Of a stretch of 64,000 nucleotides of DNA, positions 17,534-26,934 are shown in pieces; within the stretch, counting starts at the first letter, position 1, and each line of letters opens with the position of its first letter. This DNA comes from Candidatus Poribacteria bacterium (GTDB lineage Bacteria > Poribacteria > WGA-4E > WGA-3G). Under the pieces are notes generated by a model. It was given only the letters and a program-made list of their open reading frames with translations, was not told where the DNA came from and did no database searches. The stretch covers positions 24,218 to 88,217 of the forward strand of contig JAPPFM010000048.1 in the NCBI GenBank assembly GCA_028821605.1, read 5' to 3'. The translations under genes were made by a program, and so were the position numbers.

Positions 17534-19948
17534 TTAAAATTCAAGTGTCAACCCAACATAAGGCAGCAATGGAAGTTGCCTGGCTGTTCCGACCTCGCGT
17601 TCTTCAATTGTGACTTCCTCACCTTGTACTTCAAATGTTCCTTCATTCTGGATAAACTCGATGGTATTTTTGCGGTTGTATACATTGAGAACTTCGATGA
17701 ATCCGCCTATTTTCATGCCCATGAAGTTCCATTTGCGACTTATCCGCAAATCTAACTTGTGATAGGGGGTCAGTTTAGCACCTAAGAGGCGGCTAAAACT
17801 TGCGAAGAGGGGGTTCAATCCGCGCGTCACTGGATCTTGGATGAGAACGATGGAGTTGATAGGTGCTTCGGCGGTACCGCTGAGATACTGCCACTTCGCG
17901 CCGATCTCAAAATCTGGGTTAAAGTTATAGTTTGCCACAATGCTAACGATGTGTGTGTTATCAAAAAGGTAAGGTTGATATGTAACATCAGGATTTTCTC
18001 GACGCTCGGCGTGCGTGTAGGCATACGAAATCCAGCCAAAGAATTTGTCTGGAACTCTGTGCCGTAGGAACAATTCTGCACCGCCGACGTACCCAACGCC
18101 TTGATTGAGATAATTTGAGACCTCATCGGGTGTTATTAGTTTCTGGATGTCTTTGTAGTAGGTGGCAAACTTGAATTCGGTGCGTGATGAAAGTTCGTGT
18201 TCTATTTCCATGATATAGTGGCGTGCGAGGCTCGATTTTAACGCTGCGTTCCCATTCTCTGATAGCAGCTCAGACAGTTGTGGACTTTGTTCGTAGTGTC
18301 CATAAGCGAACCGGAGGTTAGAACCGATCGGAAGTTTGATGCTTATACTCCCACGCGGTTGAATGGAAACCTGCTCTATCACATCCAGGTAATCGACCCG
18401 TACACCGAGCGCGACTGAAAGTGCCGGTAGCGGATCAAATCGTGTTTGTAGATAGCCTTCGGCGCGTTGTAAATCGTGTCCAAATTCGTAGTCTCTGGTT
18501 TCAGTTGTGCGTATCCGCGGCGTTCCATCATCGTCAAACGTTACTTTCGTTGGATCTGTTTGAAACAGTTCGCTCGCTGTCTCGTCATCTGGTACTTCTT
18601 CTTCAAATGACGGGTAACTGGAATGCTCCGTACTGTTTGCCGGGCTGAACGCGAGGAGAAACCCGGGTTCAAGTTGGAGTGTAGGTGTTAGCCTGTAGGA
18701 TACGTCTTCGCGGAGAGTATAGACAGGGACGTTAACCTTTAAGTTATACTCGATAGAATCCCTGTACTTAGAGATAATCTCATCGTTTTCATCTGTAAGG
18801 GTAGTCTCTGATATAACCGCATCTAAGTCTATATCAAGAAAATTGAGTGAACGGGTCAGTGATAGATTAGATGTGAGATTTTCGGTGAATTCTGAACGCA
18901 GATGGATGCCTTGTCCGTTAAATCCATTTTTGAAAAAGGCAGAGGACTCAAAAGGATCGTCTATTTCCATATCATCATCTGCCTCTTCCTCTGTCTCAAC
19001 ATGAAAATGGTCAGTTGCGGCGAATGCATTAAGTGTGAGGCTGTGATTTTCAGTCAGTGGATAGACGAATTTGAGTTGATAATCCGAAAAATAGGGAAAC
19101 TGTTGTGTATCCCCCGTCTGGCTTTCATAAATCCGTCCAGCAATGAGATCGAAGTAACTTCGTCGTCCTGAGGCGGAAACGTATCCCTTCTCTCCGATTT
19201 TTCCTTCAAGCAACCCTTCAGAATAAAAAATATTGAGGTTAAATTTCCCATCGAACCGCTCTGTAATGCTGTCGCGTGCGTGGATGTCAAGCACCGCTTG
19301 CGAATCCAATCCGAATTCCGCGCCGTATCCGCCAGCATAGATGTCAATTGTTTCAATGGTTTCTGAACTGATGGTTGACAACAAACCACCCCAATGAAAT
19401 GGATAACCGAGCGGTGTCCGGTCGAGATAGTAAAGGTTTGATCCGGGTTCACTCCCACGGATGTAAAGCACACCAAAGTAGTCGTTTGGGATGCCGATAC
19501 TGGGGAGCGTCGTTAGTCCTTTGAGTGCGTCATTGGCAGCACCGGGAATCCGTAGGAGTTCACTGCCACGGATTTCCGTGCGGCTCACCGTGCGGGGGAG
19601 GCGTTTCCCTTCCACCACCACTGTTTCGAGCTTAAAGGCTGCGCCGAGGTGTATTTTGATTTCGGTAGTATCACCGCTGCTGATGTCAACGGAGATTTCT
19701 GTAGGTACCGGTTCAAGCGGATGCGTAACAACAAAAGTATAAGTCCCTTCGGGGAGTTCGATGAAGCGGAAGATACCGTTTTCATCGGTTTTTTGCGTTT
19801 GTTCTGTTTCGGTAATACGGACATCAGCGGATGCAAGGGGTTTTCCTGTGCTTTGCTGATAGACAGTTCCTTGAACATCGCCGGTTTCGGCAAGGGCAGG
19901 TAAGGCAGTAAGCACCAACAAAAATAGAATAGATAATGGCTTTTCCAT
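17534..19948 (-). CDS. TonB-dependent outer-membrane receptor with CarboxypepD-like N-domain
   Basis: An 804-residue outer-membrane transporter. The start at 19948 gives a clean signal peptide (MEKPLSILFLLVLTALPALA); 50 extra upstream codons in the same frame do not look like protein. Residues about 23-105 are a carboxypeptidase-regulatory-like domain (GDVQGTVYQQSTGKPLASA), as in SusC-like receptors. The plug (about 115-230, with PGAANDALKGLTTLPSIG) and a 22-strand type barrel follow, ending in PYVGLTLEF with the C-terminal Phe used for outer-membrane assembly. GGAGG is 14 nt upstream, as in its paralog. No SusD partner or TonB gene is nearby. The substrate is unknown. Confidence 0.9.
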   Translation of the reverse strand: MEKPLSILFLLVLTALPALAETGDVQGTVYQQSTGKPLASADVRITETEQTQKTDENGIFRFIELPEGTYTFVVTHPLEPVPTEISVDISSGDTTEIKIHLGAAFKLETVVVEGKRLPRTVSRTEIRGSELLRIPGAANDALKGLTTLPSIGIPNDYFGVLYIRGSEPGSNLYYLDRTPLGYPFHWGGLLSTISSETIETIDIYAGGYGAEFGLDSQAVLDIHARDSITERFDGKFNLNIFYSEGLLEGKIGEKGYVSASGRRSYFDLIAGRIYESQTGDTQQFPYFSDYQLKFVYPLTENHSLTLNAFAATDHFHVETEEEADDDMEIDDPFESSAFFKNGFNGQGIHLRSEFTENLTSNLSLTRSLNFLDIDLDAVISETTLTDENDEIISKYRDSIEYNLKVNVPVYTLREDVSYRLTPTLQLEPGFLLAFSPANSTEHSSYPSFEEEVPDDETASELFQTDPTKVTFDDDGTPRIRTTETRDYEFGHDLQRAEGYLQTRFDPLPALSVALGVRVDYLDVIEQVSIQPRGSISIKLPIGSNLRFAYGHYEQSPQLSELLSENGNAALKSSLARHYIMEIEHELSSRTEFKFATYYKDIQKLITPDEVSNYLNQGVGYVGGAELFLRHRVPDKFFGWISYAYTHAERRENPDVTYQPYLFDNTHIVSIVANYNFNPDFEIGAKWQYLSGTAEAPINSIVLIQDPVTRGLNPLFASFSRLLGAKLTPYHKLDLRISRKWNFMGMKIGGFIEVLNVYNRKNTIEFIQNEGTFEVQGEEVTIEEREVGTARQLPLLPYVGLTLEF

Positions 19949-20365
19949 GATGGAAACATTAACCTCCGTTTTGTTTGGTTGTGTCCAAGTTAACATAAGT
20001 TTTGGACAGCGTTCGGATTCTAAATCGCCAAAAGATAGGTCGGAGTCAGCAAGTCTGTGATGCAAAATCAACAATGCCTTTTCTAACGTAATTTTCAAAT
20101 TTTTAGTTTACTTAACCGCACCGGATTTTACACAAAAACCTTGAAAACTCCAAAACCCTCTTGAATCCCGTAGGGATGATATCTGTGTAGAAAAACGGGA
20201 CCTCACAGACTCAAGCCCCGTAGGGGCGGCATTTGTGGAGTCCTCCCTAAATTGACACCTATGGTACGGTTGGGAAACCGCACCTACCGGGTTTGGGGAC
20301 TGAGAGTGCGGTTGGGAATGCAGGTCGCATTTGGGCGAGTACACTGCAAAACCACACCTATGGAT
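19949..20365. other. 417-bp gap with a dispersed intergenic repeat
   Basis: No gene is supported. Positions 20153-20298 match 33647-33813 in order: AAACCCTCTT, CCCGTAGGGA plus an ATCTGTGTAG run, CCCCGTAGGGGCGGCATTTG, CCCTAAATTGA, and AAACCGCACCTACCGGGT. The CCCGTAGGG and CCCCGTAGGGG pieces are short palindromes. Confidence 0.65.
20153..20298 (+). repeat. Dispersed intergenic repeat, copy 1
   Basis: About 150 bp shared with 33647-33813. Hallmarks are two palindromic boxes (CCCGTAGGG and CCCCGTAGGGG) followed by GGCATTTGT and a final AAACCGCACCTACCGGGT. There is no coding potential. Confidence 0.65.
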
Positions 20366-22747
20366 TCAGAACTCAATTGTCAAGCCGATGTAGGGAATGA
20401 TAGGAAGTTGGGGTGCTTCCTGTACATCGTCACCCGCTGGATTATAAAACTTGATAGTATTTTTACGATTGTAGGCATTCAGAATCTCAATAAATCCACC
20501 TATTTGCCATCCTTTACGATTCCAAGTTTTACTCACACGCAGATCTAATCGGTGATAGGAGGGTAACAATGCCAAAGGTATTTCCGCCACGCCCTGAACA
20601 TCAGTGAAAATAGGTTGCATGCCGCGTGTTATCGGGTCTTGGATCAGAAGGATTTCGCTTACATGCGCACCGGTTGTCCCGCTTGAATACTGCCACTTCC
20701 CCCCAATCTCTAAAGTTGGGCTGATGCTATAGTTACCGACGAGACTGATAATGTGTGTGTTATCAAAGATGTGTGGTTCATAAGGTGCAGCGGGATGTGT
20801 GCGCTGCTCCCTATGTGTCCATGTGTAAGAGAACCAACCGAAGAATTTTTCATTAACACGGTGCCGCAGGAATGCCTCTGCACCACCGATAAATCCTGTG
20901 CCCTGATTAAGATAATTAGGCGCAATTTGCGCGTCAACATTATTAACGTGTTCGGTTTGACTTGCCGTTACTAAGTCCCGTATGCCTTTGTAATAGGTTG
21001 CGAGTTTGAGTTCTGTCTGTGATGAAACATCGTGTTTAAACTCCATAATATAGTGGTTCGCAGTGCTGGATTTTAAGTCTCTATTTCCATTCTCGGCAAG
21101 GACCTGATACGCTAAAGGACTCTGTTCATAAATCCCGTAAGCAAAGCGGAGTGTGGCGTTATTAGAAAGTTTTACACTCAGACTTCCGCGCGGTTGAACG
21201 GAGAGTTCCTCCGTTAGATTAAAATAGTCGAACCGCATACCAAGCGCGAGCGACAGAAATGAGAGTGGATCGTATCGTCCCTGTAGATACCCTTCTGAGC
21301 GTTGAAAATCGTACCAGAATTCATCGCGATCTGCCTCAGGGCGGATTATCTTATAGAACTCGTTATCGCTGTTTACCAATTCTTCATCTTCATGCAATAT
21401 GGAAAATATATCTGAATCGGTTAACCCTTCATATATTATGCCTCGGTCTCCAAAACTATTTGCTGGGCTAAATGTGAAGAGCAGTCCTGGTTCAAATTGG
21501 AACTTAGACGTTAGCTGGTAAAAGACATCTCCACGGAGTGTATAGATTGGAACATTAACTTTTATGTTGTTGTATATGGATCTTTCGGATATAAGTTTTG
21601 ATTCTATTTTTCTGCCATCCACCTCCGTTAAGAAAGATTGACCGAAAATTGCCTCAAAATCCGTATTAAGAAAAGTGAAGGCGTGGGTGAAAGAGATGTT
21701 AGATGTTAGGTTTTCAGTGAACTCTGAACGGAGATGGATACCTTGTGCCTCAAAACCGTTTTTGAAGTACGCAGAAAAATCAGATATCACTGTAGCACTT
21801 GGTCTGATATGAAAGTGGTCGTTTGTTCCAAAGGCATTGACGGTGAGATGATGTTTTTTGGTAAGTTCATAGACAAATTTGACTTGATAATCGGAGAAGT
21901 AGGGCCACACCAAATCTTCAAGAAACACTCCAGCAATGAAATCAAAATAACTCCGCCTTCCGGCGGCGTGAAAGTAGCCTTTATCGCCGATTCTACGTTC
22001 AAGCATTCCTTCGGAATAAAGAACGTTAAGGTTAAATTTGCCGCTCAGCCTCCGTTTGTCTGTCCGGTCGCGGGAGTGGATGTCAAGTACAGTCTGTGAA
22101 TCTAACCCGAATTCGGCACCGTAACCACCGGCGTATATATGAATGTCCTCAATGATGTCAGAGTTGATTGTTGAAACGAGTCCACCGTAGTGAAAAGGAT
22201 AACCGAAAGGTGTTCCGTCAAGGTAGTAAATGGTATCTCCAGGACCACTGCCGCGAATGTAGAGGATGCCGAAATAATCGTTTGGGATACCGATGCTTGG
22301 GAGCGTCATCAATCCTTTGAGAGCGTCGTTGGTGGTGCCGGGGATGCGTAGGAGTTCACTGCCACGGATTTCCGTGCGACTCACCGTCGGTGGAAGCCGT
22401 CGTCCTTCTACTACGACTGTTTCGAGTTTAAAGGCTGGTCCGAGATGTATTTTGACTTCGATAGTATCACCACTGCTGATGTCAACGGAGATTTCTGTAG
22501 GTACGGGTTCAAGCGGATGGGTAACGACAAAAGTATGGGTGCCTTCGGGAAGTTCTGTGAAGCGAAAGATACCGTTTTCGTCGGTTTTTTGACTCTGGTC
22601 GGTTTCGGTAATGCGGACATCAGCAGCTGCGAGAGGTCTTCCTGTGCTTTGTTGATAGACGGTTCCTTGAATATCGCCGATTTGTGCAAGAACGGGTATG
22701 GACATGGTGGTGAACGCAAACAGAACTATGACAAATTTTAGTTTCAT
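20366..22747 (-). CDS. TonB-dependent outer-membrane receptor, paralog of 17534-19948
   Basis: A 793-residue paralog of the receptor at 17534-19948, with the same order of parts: signal peptide ending near VLAQ, carboxypeptidase-regulatory-like domain (GDIQGTVYQQSTGRPLAAA), plug (PGTTNDALKGLMTLPSIGIP), and a barrel ending in PYIGLTIEF. The N-terminal 230 residues are close to identical between the two, while the barrel strands and loops differ much more. That is the pattern expected if the two receptors take up different ligands. A strong terminator at 22845-22881 separates it from the gene upstream, so it must have its own promoter. Confidence 0.9.
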   Translation of the reverse strand: MKLKFVIVLFAFTTMSIPVLAQIGDIQGTVYQQSTGRPLAAADVRITETDQSQKTDENGIFRFTELPEGTHTFVVTHPLEPVPTEISVDISSGDTIEVKIHLGPAFKLETVVVEGRRLPPTVSRTEIRGSELLRIPGTTNDALKGLMTLPSIGIPNDYFGILYIRGSGPGDTIYYLDGTPFGYPFHYGGLVSTINSDIIEDIHIYAGGYGAEFGLDSQTVLDIHSRDRTDKRRLSGKFNLNVLYSEGMLERRIGDKGYFHAAGRRSYFDFIAGVFLEDLVWPYFSDYQVKFVYELTKKHHLTVNAFGTNDHFHIRPSATVISDFSAYFKNGFEAQGIHLRSEFTENLTSNISFTHAFTFLNTDFEAIFGQSFLTEVDGRKIESKLISERSIYNNIKVNVPIYTLRGDVFYQLTSKFQFEPGLLFTFSPANSFGDRGIIYEGLTDSDIFSILHEDEELVNSDNEFYKIIRPEADRDEFWYDFQRSEGYLQGRYDPLSFLSLALGMRFDYFNLTEELSVQPRGSLSVKLSNNATLRFAYGIYEQSPLAYQVLAENGNRDLKSSTANHYIMEFKHDVSSQTELKLATYYKGIRDLVTASQTEHVNNVDAQIAPNYLNQGTGFIGGAEAFLRHRVNEKFFGWFSYTWTHREQRTHPAAPYEPHIFDNTHIISLVGNYSISPTLEIGGKWQYSSGTTGAHVSEILLIQDPITRGMQPIFTDVQGVAEIPLALLPSYHRLDLRVSKTWNRKGWQIGGFIEILNAYNRKNTIKFYNPAGDDVQEAPQLPIIPYIGLTIEF

Positions 22748-22844
22748 ACAATCGTTTTAACCTCTGCTTTGTGTATTACGCAGCAATCCAACGTTCAATT
22801 GCATTTTTTGGTTGACATAAGATTCATTCCTTCGTCAGAACACA

Positions 22845-22881
22845 AAAAAGCCAAGCGTATGGAATACACACTTGGCTTTTT
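22845..22881. terminator. Intrinsic terminator
   Basis: AAAAAGCCAAG (22845-22855) and CTTGGCTTTTT (22871-22881) form an 11-bp perfect stem with A and T runs on both outer sides, so it can work in either direction. It lies 28 nt past the end of the NHL-repeat gene and ends the 26.5-22.9 kb operon. Confidence 0.85.
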
Positions 22882-22908
22882 CTATACTTCTGTTTCACTG
22901 GCAAGGTC

Positions 22909-23922
22909 TTATTCCTGATGTAGTGTAACCGATCTACGGGGCGGACTAAATTCCTGCTCTGTCAACGGTACTGCCATATTCCGATAAACCTGAACCCGGT
23001 AGGATTCAAAGTCAGGCACGAACATCAATCCATCATCGCTAACGGCAACGGACTTGGGTGAACGCAGGTATTTCTGCGGTTCCAGATCCGCCATGTCCCG
23101 CATCCGATTTGGACTGGCGTTCGTCATCATGTAAGCCTGTGACACCTTTGACAGCGTGGCATCACCGAGGAACTTCTGCACATACCGCCCTTCGGCGTTG
23201 AAGAGTTGAATGCGGTCATTCCCTCGATCAGCAACATAGATATCGCCGTGCAGATCAACGTCAATCCCGGCAGGACGGTTGAGTTCACCGTTGCCGCTGC
23301 CGGACTTGCCGAATGCGAAGAGGAATTCTCCCTCGGCATTGAACTTCTGCACCCTGTCGTTTCGCCAATCAACAACATAGACATCGCCGAGTTCGTCTAC
23401 GGCAACACCCCACGGCATGTTAAATTCACCTTCACCCTCGCCATAAGTCCCCCATCCGAAGAGGAACTTGCCGTCTTTCGTGAACTTCTGTACCCGGTGG
23501 CTCAGACTATCGGCGACGTAGAGATTCTCTTCTGGGTCGAAGGCGATGCCAGCGGGACCGTTGAGTTGCCCCGGATCGGTGCCGTGTTCCCCCCATGTAC
23601 CGATGTGTTCACCTTCGCTGTTGAAGGCAACAATCCGATGCAAGTATTCATCGGAGACATAGAGATTTTCTTCACTGTCAGGGGTAATCGTCACGGGCCA
23701 TGTGAATTGCCCGTCACCCTGTCCGTAACCACCCATTGTGCCGAGGTCTTCGTCTTCAACGGTGTATTTTCGGATCATTGCGGTGCCGTCGCTGCGGCAC
23801 ATAATATATATACGTCCCTCTTTTCCGATTGCGATGTCGATCGGAAAATTCGTCGTGCGCCGCATGCTTAGGGTCTTATGAAATGGAAACCCGGCACGCA
23901 GCAAGCCGTACGGTCTTCCCAT
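22909..23922 (-). CDS. NHL-repeat beta-propeller protein
   Basis: A 337-residue protein with about six NHL repeats, for example FTWPVTITPDSEENLYVSDE, LNGPAGIAFDPEENLYVADS, FNMPWGVAVDELGDVYVVDW and LNRPAGIDVDLHGDIYVADR, linked by RVQKF.AEGEFLF segments. The repeats form a propeller that binds protein, RNA or small ligands depending on the family. There is no signal peptide: the N-terminus MGRPYGLLRAGF is not hydrophobic enough, so the protein may be cytoplasmic. AGGAGG lies 6 nt before the ATG. It is third in a tight operon after DUF1800 and DUF1501 genes (55-nt gap). Confidence 0.85.
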   Translation of the reverse strand: MGRPYGLLRAGFPFHKTLSMRRTTNFPIDIAIGKEGRIYIMCRSDGTAMIRKYTVEDEDLGTMGGYGQGDGQFTWPVTITPDSEENLYVSDEYLHRIVAFNSEGEHIGTWGEHGTDPGQLNGPAGIAFDPEENLYVADSLSHRVQKFTKDGKFLFGWGTYGEGEGEFNMPWGVAVDELGDVYVVDWRNDRVQKFNAEGEFLFAFGKSGSGNGELNRPAGIDVDLHGDIYVADRGNDRIQLFNAEGRYVQKFLGDATLSKVSQAYMMTNASPNRMRDMADLEPQKYLRSPKSVAVSDDGLMFVPDFESYRVQVYRNMAVPLTEQEFSPPRRSVTLHQE

Positions 23923-23977
23923 AATATGCCTCCTCCCGTTGTCCTACGTCATTTAATAGCAAGTTTCAGTTTGCAAG

Positions 23978-25120
23978 CTACACTGAAAAGGGATGAATCT
24001 GTTCAAAATTCCCGCCGACGATGTGCGTTGGGTCTACACCCATCCACTGCTCTAAAAGCGTTCCGTATATACCACGGAAGTCGATAGTGTGTTCAAGGTC
24101 TTCACCGTGTACCCAACGGGACGGATCAAGAGATGGGTATTCGGCGTAGAGTCCGCCTTTCACGCGATCGCCGATGATGAAAGCACCGCCTCCGGTTCCG
24201 TGGTCAGTGCCGCTGGCGTTGTCTCGGATACGTCTGCCGAATTCTGTGAAGACGTACATGACGATCTCTTCAGAGGCGTTCTGCGACCGTAGGTCGGTGA
24301 AGAATGCTTGGATGGCTTCCGTCAGTTCTGTCAGGAGCCGTGGATGCGTCGGTACCTCGTTGGCGTGGTTGTCATAACCGCCGTGCTGCGTGTAAAAGAC
24401 GCGTGTGCCGAGATCAGCGAGGTGGACGCGTGCGACATCTCGCAGGCTTTTTGCGATTGAGTTTTGTGGATATTCCACCTCGGACTTGTACATCGCCGGT
24501 GCCTTCTTGAGTTCATCCGCACCTTTAATCACATCTAATCCGGTTTGGCTGAGGTAGTCCATCACGATGCCGGTGCCGACCGTGCCACTATACATCTTCT
24601 TGAATACGTCAAGTGCTTTTGTGCGCTGTCCTTCATCGCCAATGCTGGTCATCAGTCCGTAGTTATCCAAGTCACCGACAGAGGTGACAGGAATACCTGA
24701 AAGTGCACAGGCGCGCGGCAGTCCCTGTCCAAAACTGACACCTGTTAAGACGTTCTGGCTCTGTGGATCGAGTTCTCGGACAAGCCTACCGACCCACCCC
24801 TCATCACCGATTTTCAGCGGTTCACAAGTATGCCAGATATCCATTGCCCTGAAATGCGATCGGTTTGAATCGGGGTAGCCGATGCCCTGCACAACGGCGA
24901 CATTACCGGCATCAAACATCTCTTTCAGCGGGGCAGCCTGCGGGTGCCAGCCCAAAGCGTCGTCTACTTCTGACGGTAGGACATCTTCCGATTTGATGCC
25001 GACAACTGGACGTGAATCGTGGTAAATCCCGGCTGTGTAGGGAATGAGCGTATTCATGAAGTCGTTGCCACCGCTGAGTTGCACAACGACGAGGACCGGG
25101 GCTTTTTTCGTAGTATTCAT
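23978..25120 (-). CDS. DUF1501 family protein
   Basis: A 380-residue member of DUF1501 (sulfatase/alkaline-phosphatase-like fold). Diagnostic parts are VVVQLSGGNDFMNTLIPY at the N-terminus, the RSHFRAMDIWHT block, and GTDHGTGGGAFIIGD near residue 310, where the DHGTGG motif carries probable metal ligands. Many family members have a twin-arginine signal; this one lacks it, so its location is uncertain. Its gene follows the DUF1800 gene by 39 nt. The two families are nearly always paired, and the biochemical role of the pair is unresolved. Confidence 0.92.
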   Translation of the reverse strand: MNTTKKAPVLVVVQLSGGNDFMNTLIPYTAGIYHDSRPVVGIKSEDVLPSEVDDALGWHPQAAPLKEMFDAGNVAVVQGIGYPDSNRSHFRAMDIWHTCEPLKIGDEGWVGRLVRELDPQSQNVLTGVSFGQGLPRACALSGIPVTSVGDLDNYGLMTSIGDEGQRTKALDVFKKMYSGTVGTGIVMDYLSQTGLDVIKGADELKKAPAMYKSEVEYPQNSIAKSLRDVARVHLADLGTRVFYTQHGGYDNHANEVPTHPRLLTELTEAIQAFFTDLRSQNASEEIVMYVFTEFGRRIRDNASGTDHGTGGGAFIIGDRVKGGLYAEYPSLDPSRWVHGEDLEHTIDFRGIYGTLLEQWMGVDPTHIVGGNFEQIHPFSV

Positions 25121-25159
25121 AGCAACATCTCCTATGTTCGGTCCAAGGCTACAAAAAGG

Positions 25160-26545
25160 TTAGCCAAGTTGATACTCTCTTGATGCAACAATTAACTGGA
25201 GCATACTGACGAGCAGGGTTTGGTTCTCGGCTGCAGCAGCATCATCTCTAAAATCAATCTCACCGTTCGCCTCAGCGAATTCGGTCAAATACTGACGCGT
25301 CGTATCTCCCACTACTAATGGACCCGCAAATTCGAGGCAACTCTCCACAAATATTTCTGGTGAGAGCGGATTTCCGTTACTTTTCAATCGTGTAATAATA
25401 TCCTGAATGCCCGGTTTCGACGCATCGCTGACTTCACGAACGGCAAAATTGACGCGGGCAGTTAGCAGACCACCATCAATCCATTCTTTACCGGTGTGCC
25501 ATCCTTCTACGGTGGGTGGATCGAGAAGTTTCTGTCCCATCAATTGGGTAGCACTCGCATATTGCGCCATCCCCGGTTGTGGACCTTGGCAGGTCCCTAT
25601 CAGTTTCAGGATTCCCGTAACGAGTTCCGTCGGGTTTTTTACCTTCTTGAATTGGGCTTCTTTGAAGAAGTCGGCATTGAAGAGGACACTGAGAACATGG
25701 GATATATGTCCATCAGATGCCATGAATGCGTCTGCGAGTGTTTCAATTGCGTCCGGGTCCTGCGGCGGTGTCACATTCCAGGACGGTACCTGCGGTTCAT
25801 CTGCGACAAAGAAGTTGTAAAGGTGTCTGGAGATGAATCTCGCACAAGCGGGTTGCTCGACAATAATATCGATGATGTCATCGCCGTTGAGGTTTCCGGT
25901 ATGCCCCAAAAAGGTTTTTTCGCTATTGTCGTGTTCCTCCTCAACGAAGAGAAAAGGAGGAGCGTAGTAACCGTGGGGGTACAATGGAATCGGTTGTCCG
26001 AATGTCCAGCCTGTAAAGGCGAGAGCGCAGTTCTTAATGTCATCTTCTGTGTAGTTGCCTACACCTAATGAGAAAAGTTCAAGGAGTTCTCTACCGTAGT
26101 TCTCGTTGGGTTCGCCTTTACGATTTTCGTTGTTGTCGAGCCAGAAGATCATCGCCGGATCTTTGGAGAGTTCGAGTAAAATGTCTCGCATTTTCCCCAT
26201 ACCGACGCTTCGGAACAGATCAATCTGGTTCGTGGATGCAAGGATGTGCTGATTTTTGCCCAGCCCCGTTGCAAAGACATGATGCCAGAAGAGCGCCATC
26301 TTCTCTTGAAGCGGGCATCTACTGTTCATCATCCGATAAATCCAAGTTCCCACATAACCCCCTTCACTGCCGAAGTAGCGGTCTAAAATATCTTCATCAA
26401 TGGGGGTCCCGCGTTCGGGATGGACGAGGTCGTCAACTACGTTCTCATAGCCTTTTTCTACGTAGGCTTCCAGTTCGGTGCGGGTTGTGCCAAACCCTGC
26501 GCGGCGCATGAGGTGCGCCATTAACGCAACATCGTTCTGTGACAT
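25160..26545 (-). CDS. DUF1800 family protein
   Basis: A 461-residue DUF1800 protein. Landmarks are AHLMRRAGFGTTRTELEAYV at the start, KMALFWHHVFATG, RELLELFSLGVGNYTEDD, CALAFTGWTFGQP and the C-terminal ASREYQLG. The start at 26545 is chosen because GGAGGT lies 4 nt upstream and conserved sequence starts there; a longer reading to 26584 adds residues with no family match. It is the first gene of the DUF1800-DUF1501-NHL operon. Confidence 0.92.
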   Translation of the reverse strand: MSQNDVALMAHLMRRAGFGTTRTELEAYVEKGYENVVDDLVHPERGTPIDEDILDRYFGSEGGYVGTWIYRMMNSRCPLQEKMALFWHHVFATGLGKNQHILASTNQIDLFRSVGMGKMRDILLELSKDPAMIFWLDNNENRKGEPNENYGRELLELFSLGVGNYTEDDIKNCALAFTGWTFGQPIPLYPHGYYAPPFLFVEEEHDNSEKTFLGHTGNLNGDDIIDIIVEQPACARFISRHLYNFFVADEPQVPSWNVTPPQDPDAIETLADAFMASDGHISHVLSVLFNADFFKEAQFKKVKNPTELVTGILKLIGTCQGPQPGMAQYASATQLMGQKLLDPPTVEGWHTGKEWIDGGLLTARVNFAVREVSDASKPGIQDIITRLKSNGNPLSPEIFVESCLEFAGPLVVGDTTRQYLTEFAEANGEIDFRDDAAAAENQTLLVSMLQLIVASREYQLG

Positions 26546-26934
26546 GTTCACCTCCGATACGTTCACTGTGAGGAGGGACCTCACGTTGGTAGCTTTCGAT
26601 GGAATACCGTTCTCACGTTTCGGTTTCGTTGGATTGGGAGAAACCGCTATCAGATTGCTTACATCTTACAATTAAAGTCAAAAAAATGTCAAGTTTTTTG
26701 TTGGGTGTGTAAATATTTTGTCAAAAGTTTAAGTTGAATGGGTGGAAGGCAGGAAGGATGGAGGTTTCCTGATGGAGTGGTCAGCATTTGCCAATTTTCA
26801 GATTAAAATCTAAACTTTTTCATTTTATGCAAGCATTCCGCAAAAAATTGTGTCTTTAACAACTGAAGGACAATGTTACACGATTATTTTGTTTCAAATC
26901 TTACGATACTTTACCATGGAATGAGGATACGGTA
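26546..26934. other. 389-bp divergent intergenic region
   Basis: It separates the minus-strand DUF1800 operon from the plus-strand permease genes. It holds the conserved promoter-like block at 26801-26859 facing right. Nothing else was recognised. Confidence 0.6.
26801..26859 (+). promoter_or_regulatory. Conserved ECF-type promoter element, copy A
   Basis: An A/T-rich tract (GATTAAAATCTAAACTTTTT) is followed by TTATGCAAGC and, 16 nt after GCAAGC, TGTCTTTAA (26851-26859). The same block occurs at 33931-34000, 38254-38314, 47100-47139 and 47251-47321. The -10-like TGTCTTTAA and the GCANNC box at 16-17 nt spacing match the layout of ECF sigma promoters. It lies 76 nt before the first ABC permease gene. 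Confidence 0.6.

Noticed and set aside
17003..17755. 250-codon plus-strand frame across the lipoprotein and TonB genes
   Set aside because: It spans the boundary of two well-supported minus-strand genes and has no motif.
23206..23871. 221-codon plus-strand frame opposite the NHL gene
   Set aside because: It is produced by the NHL repeat periodicity read on the other strand.
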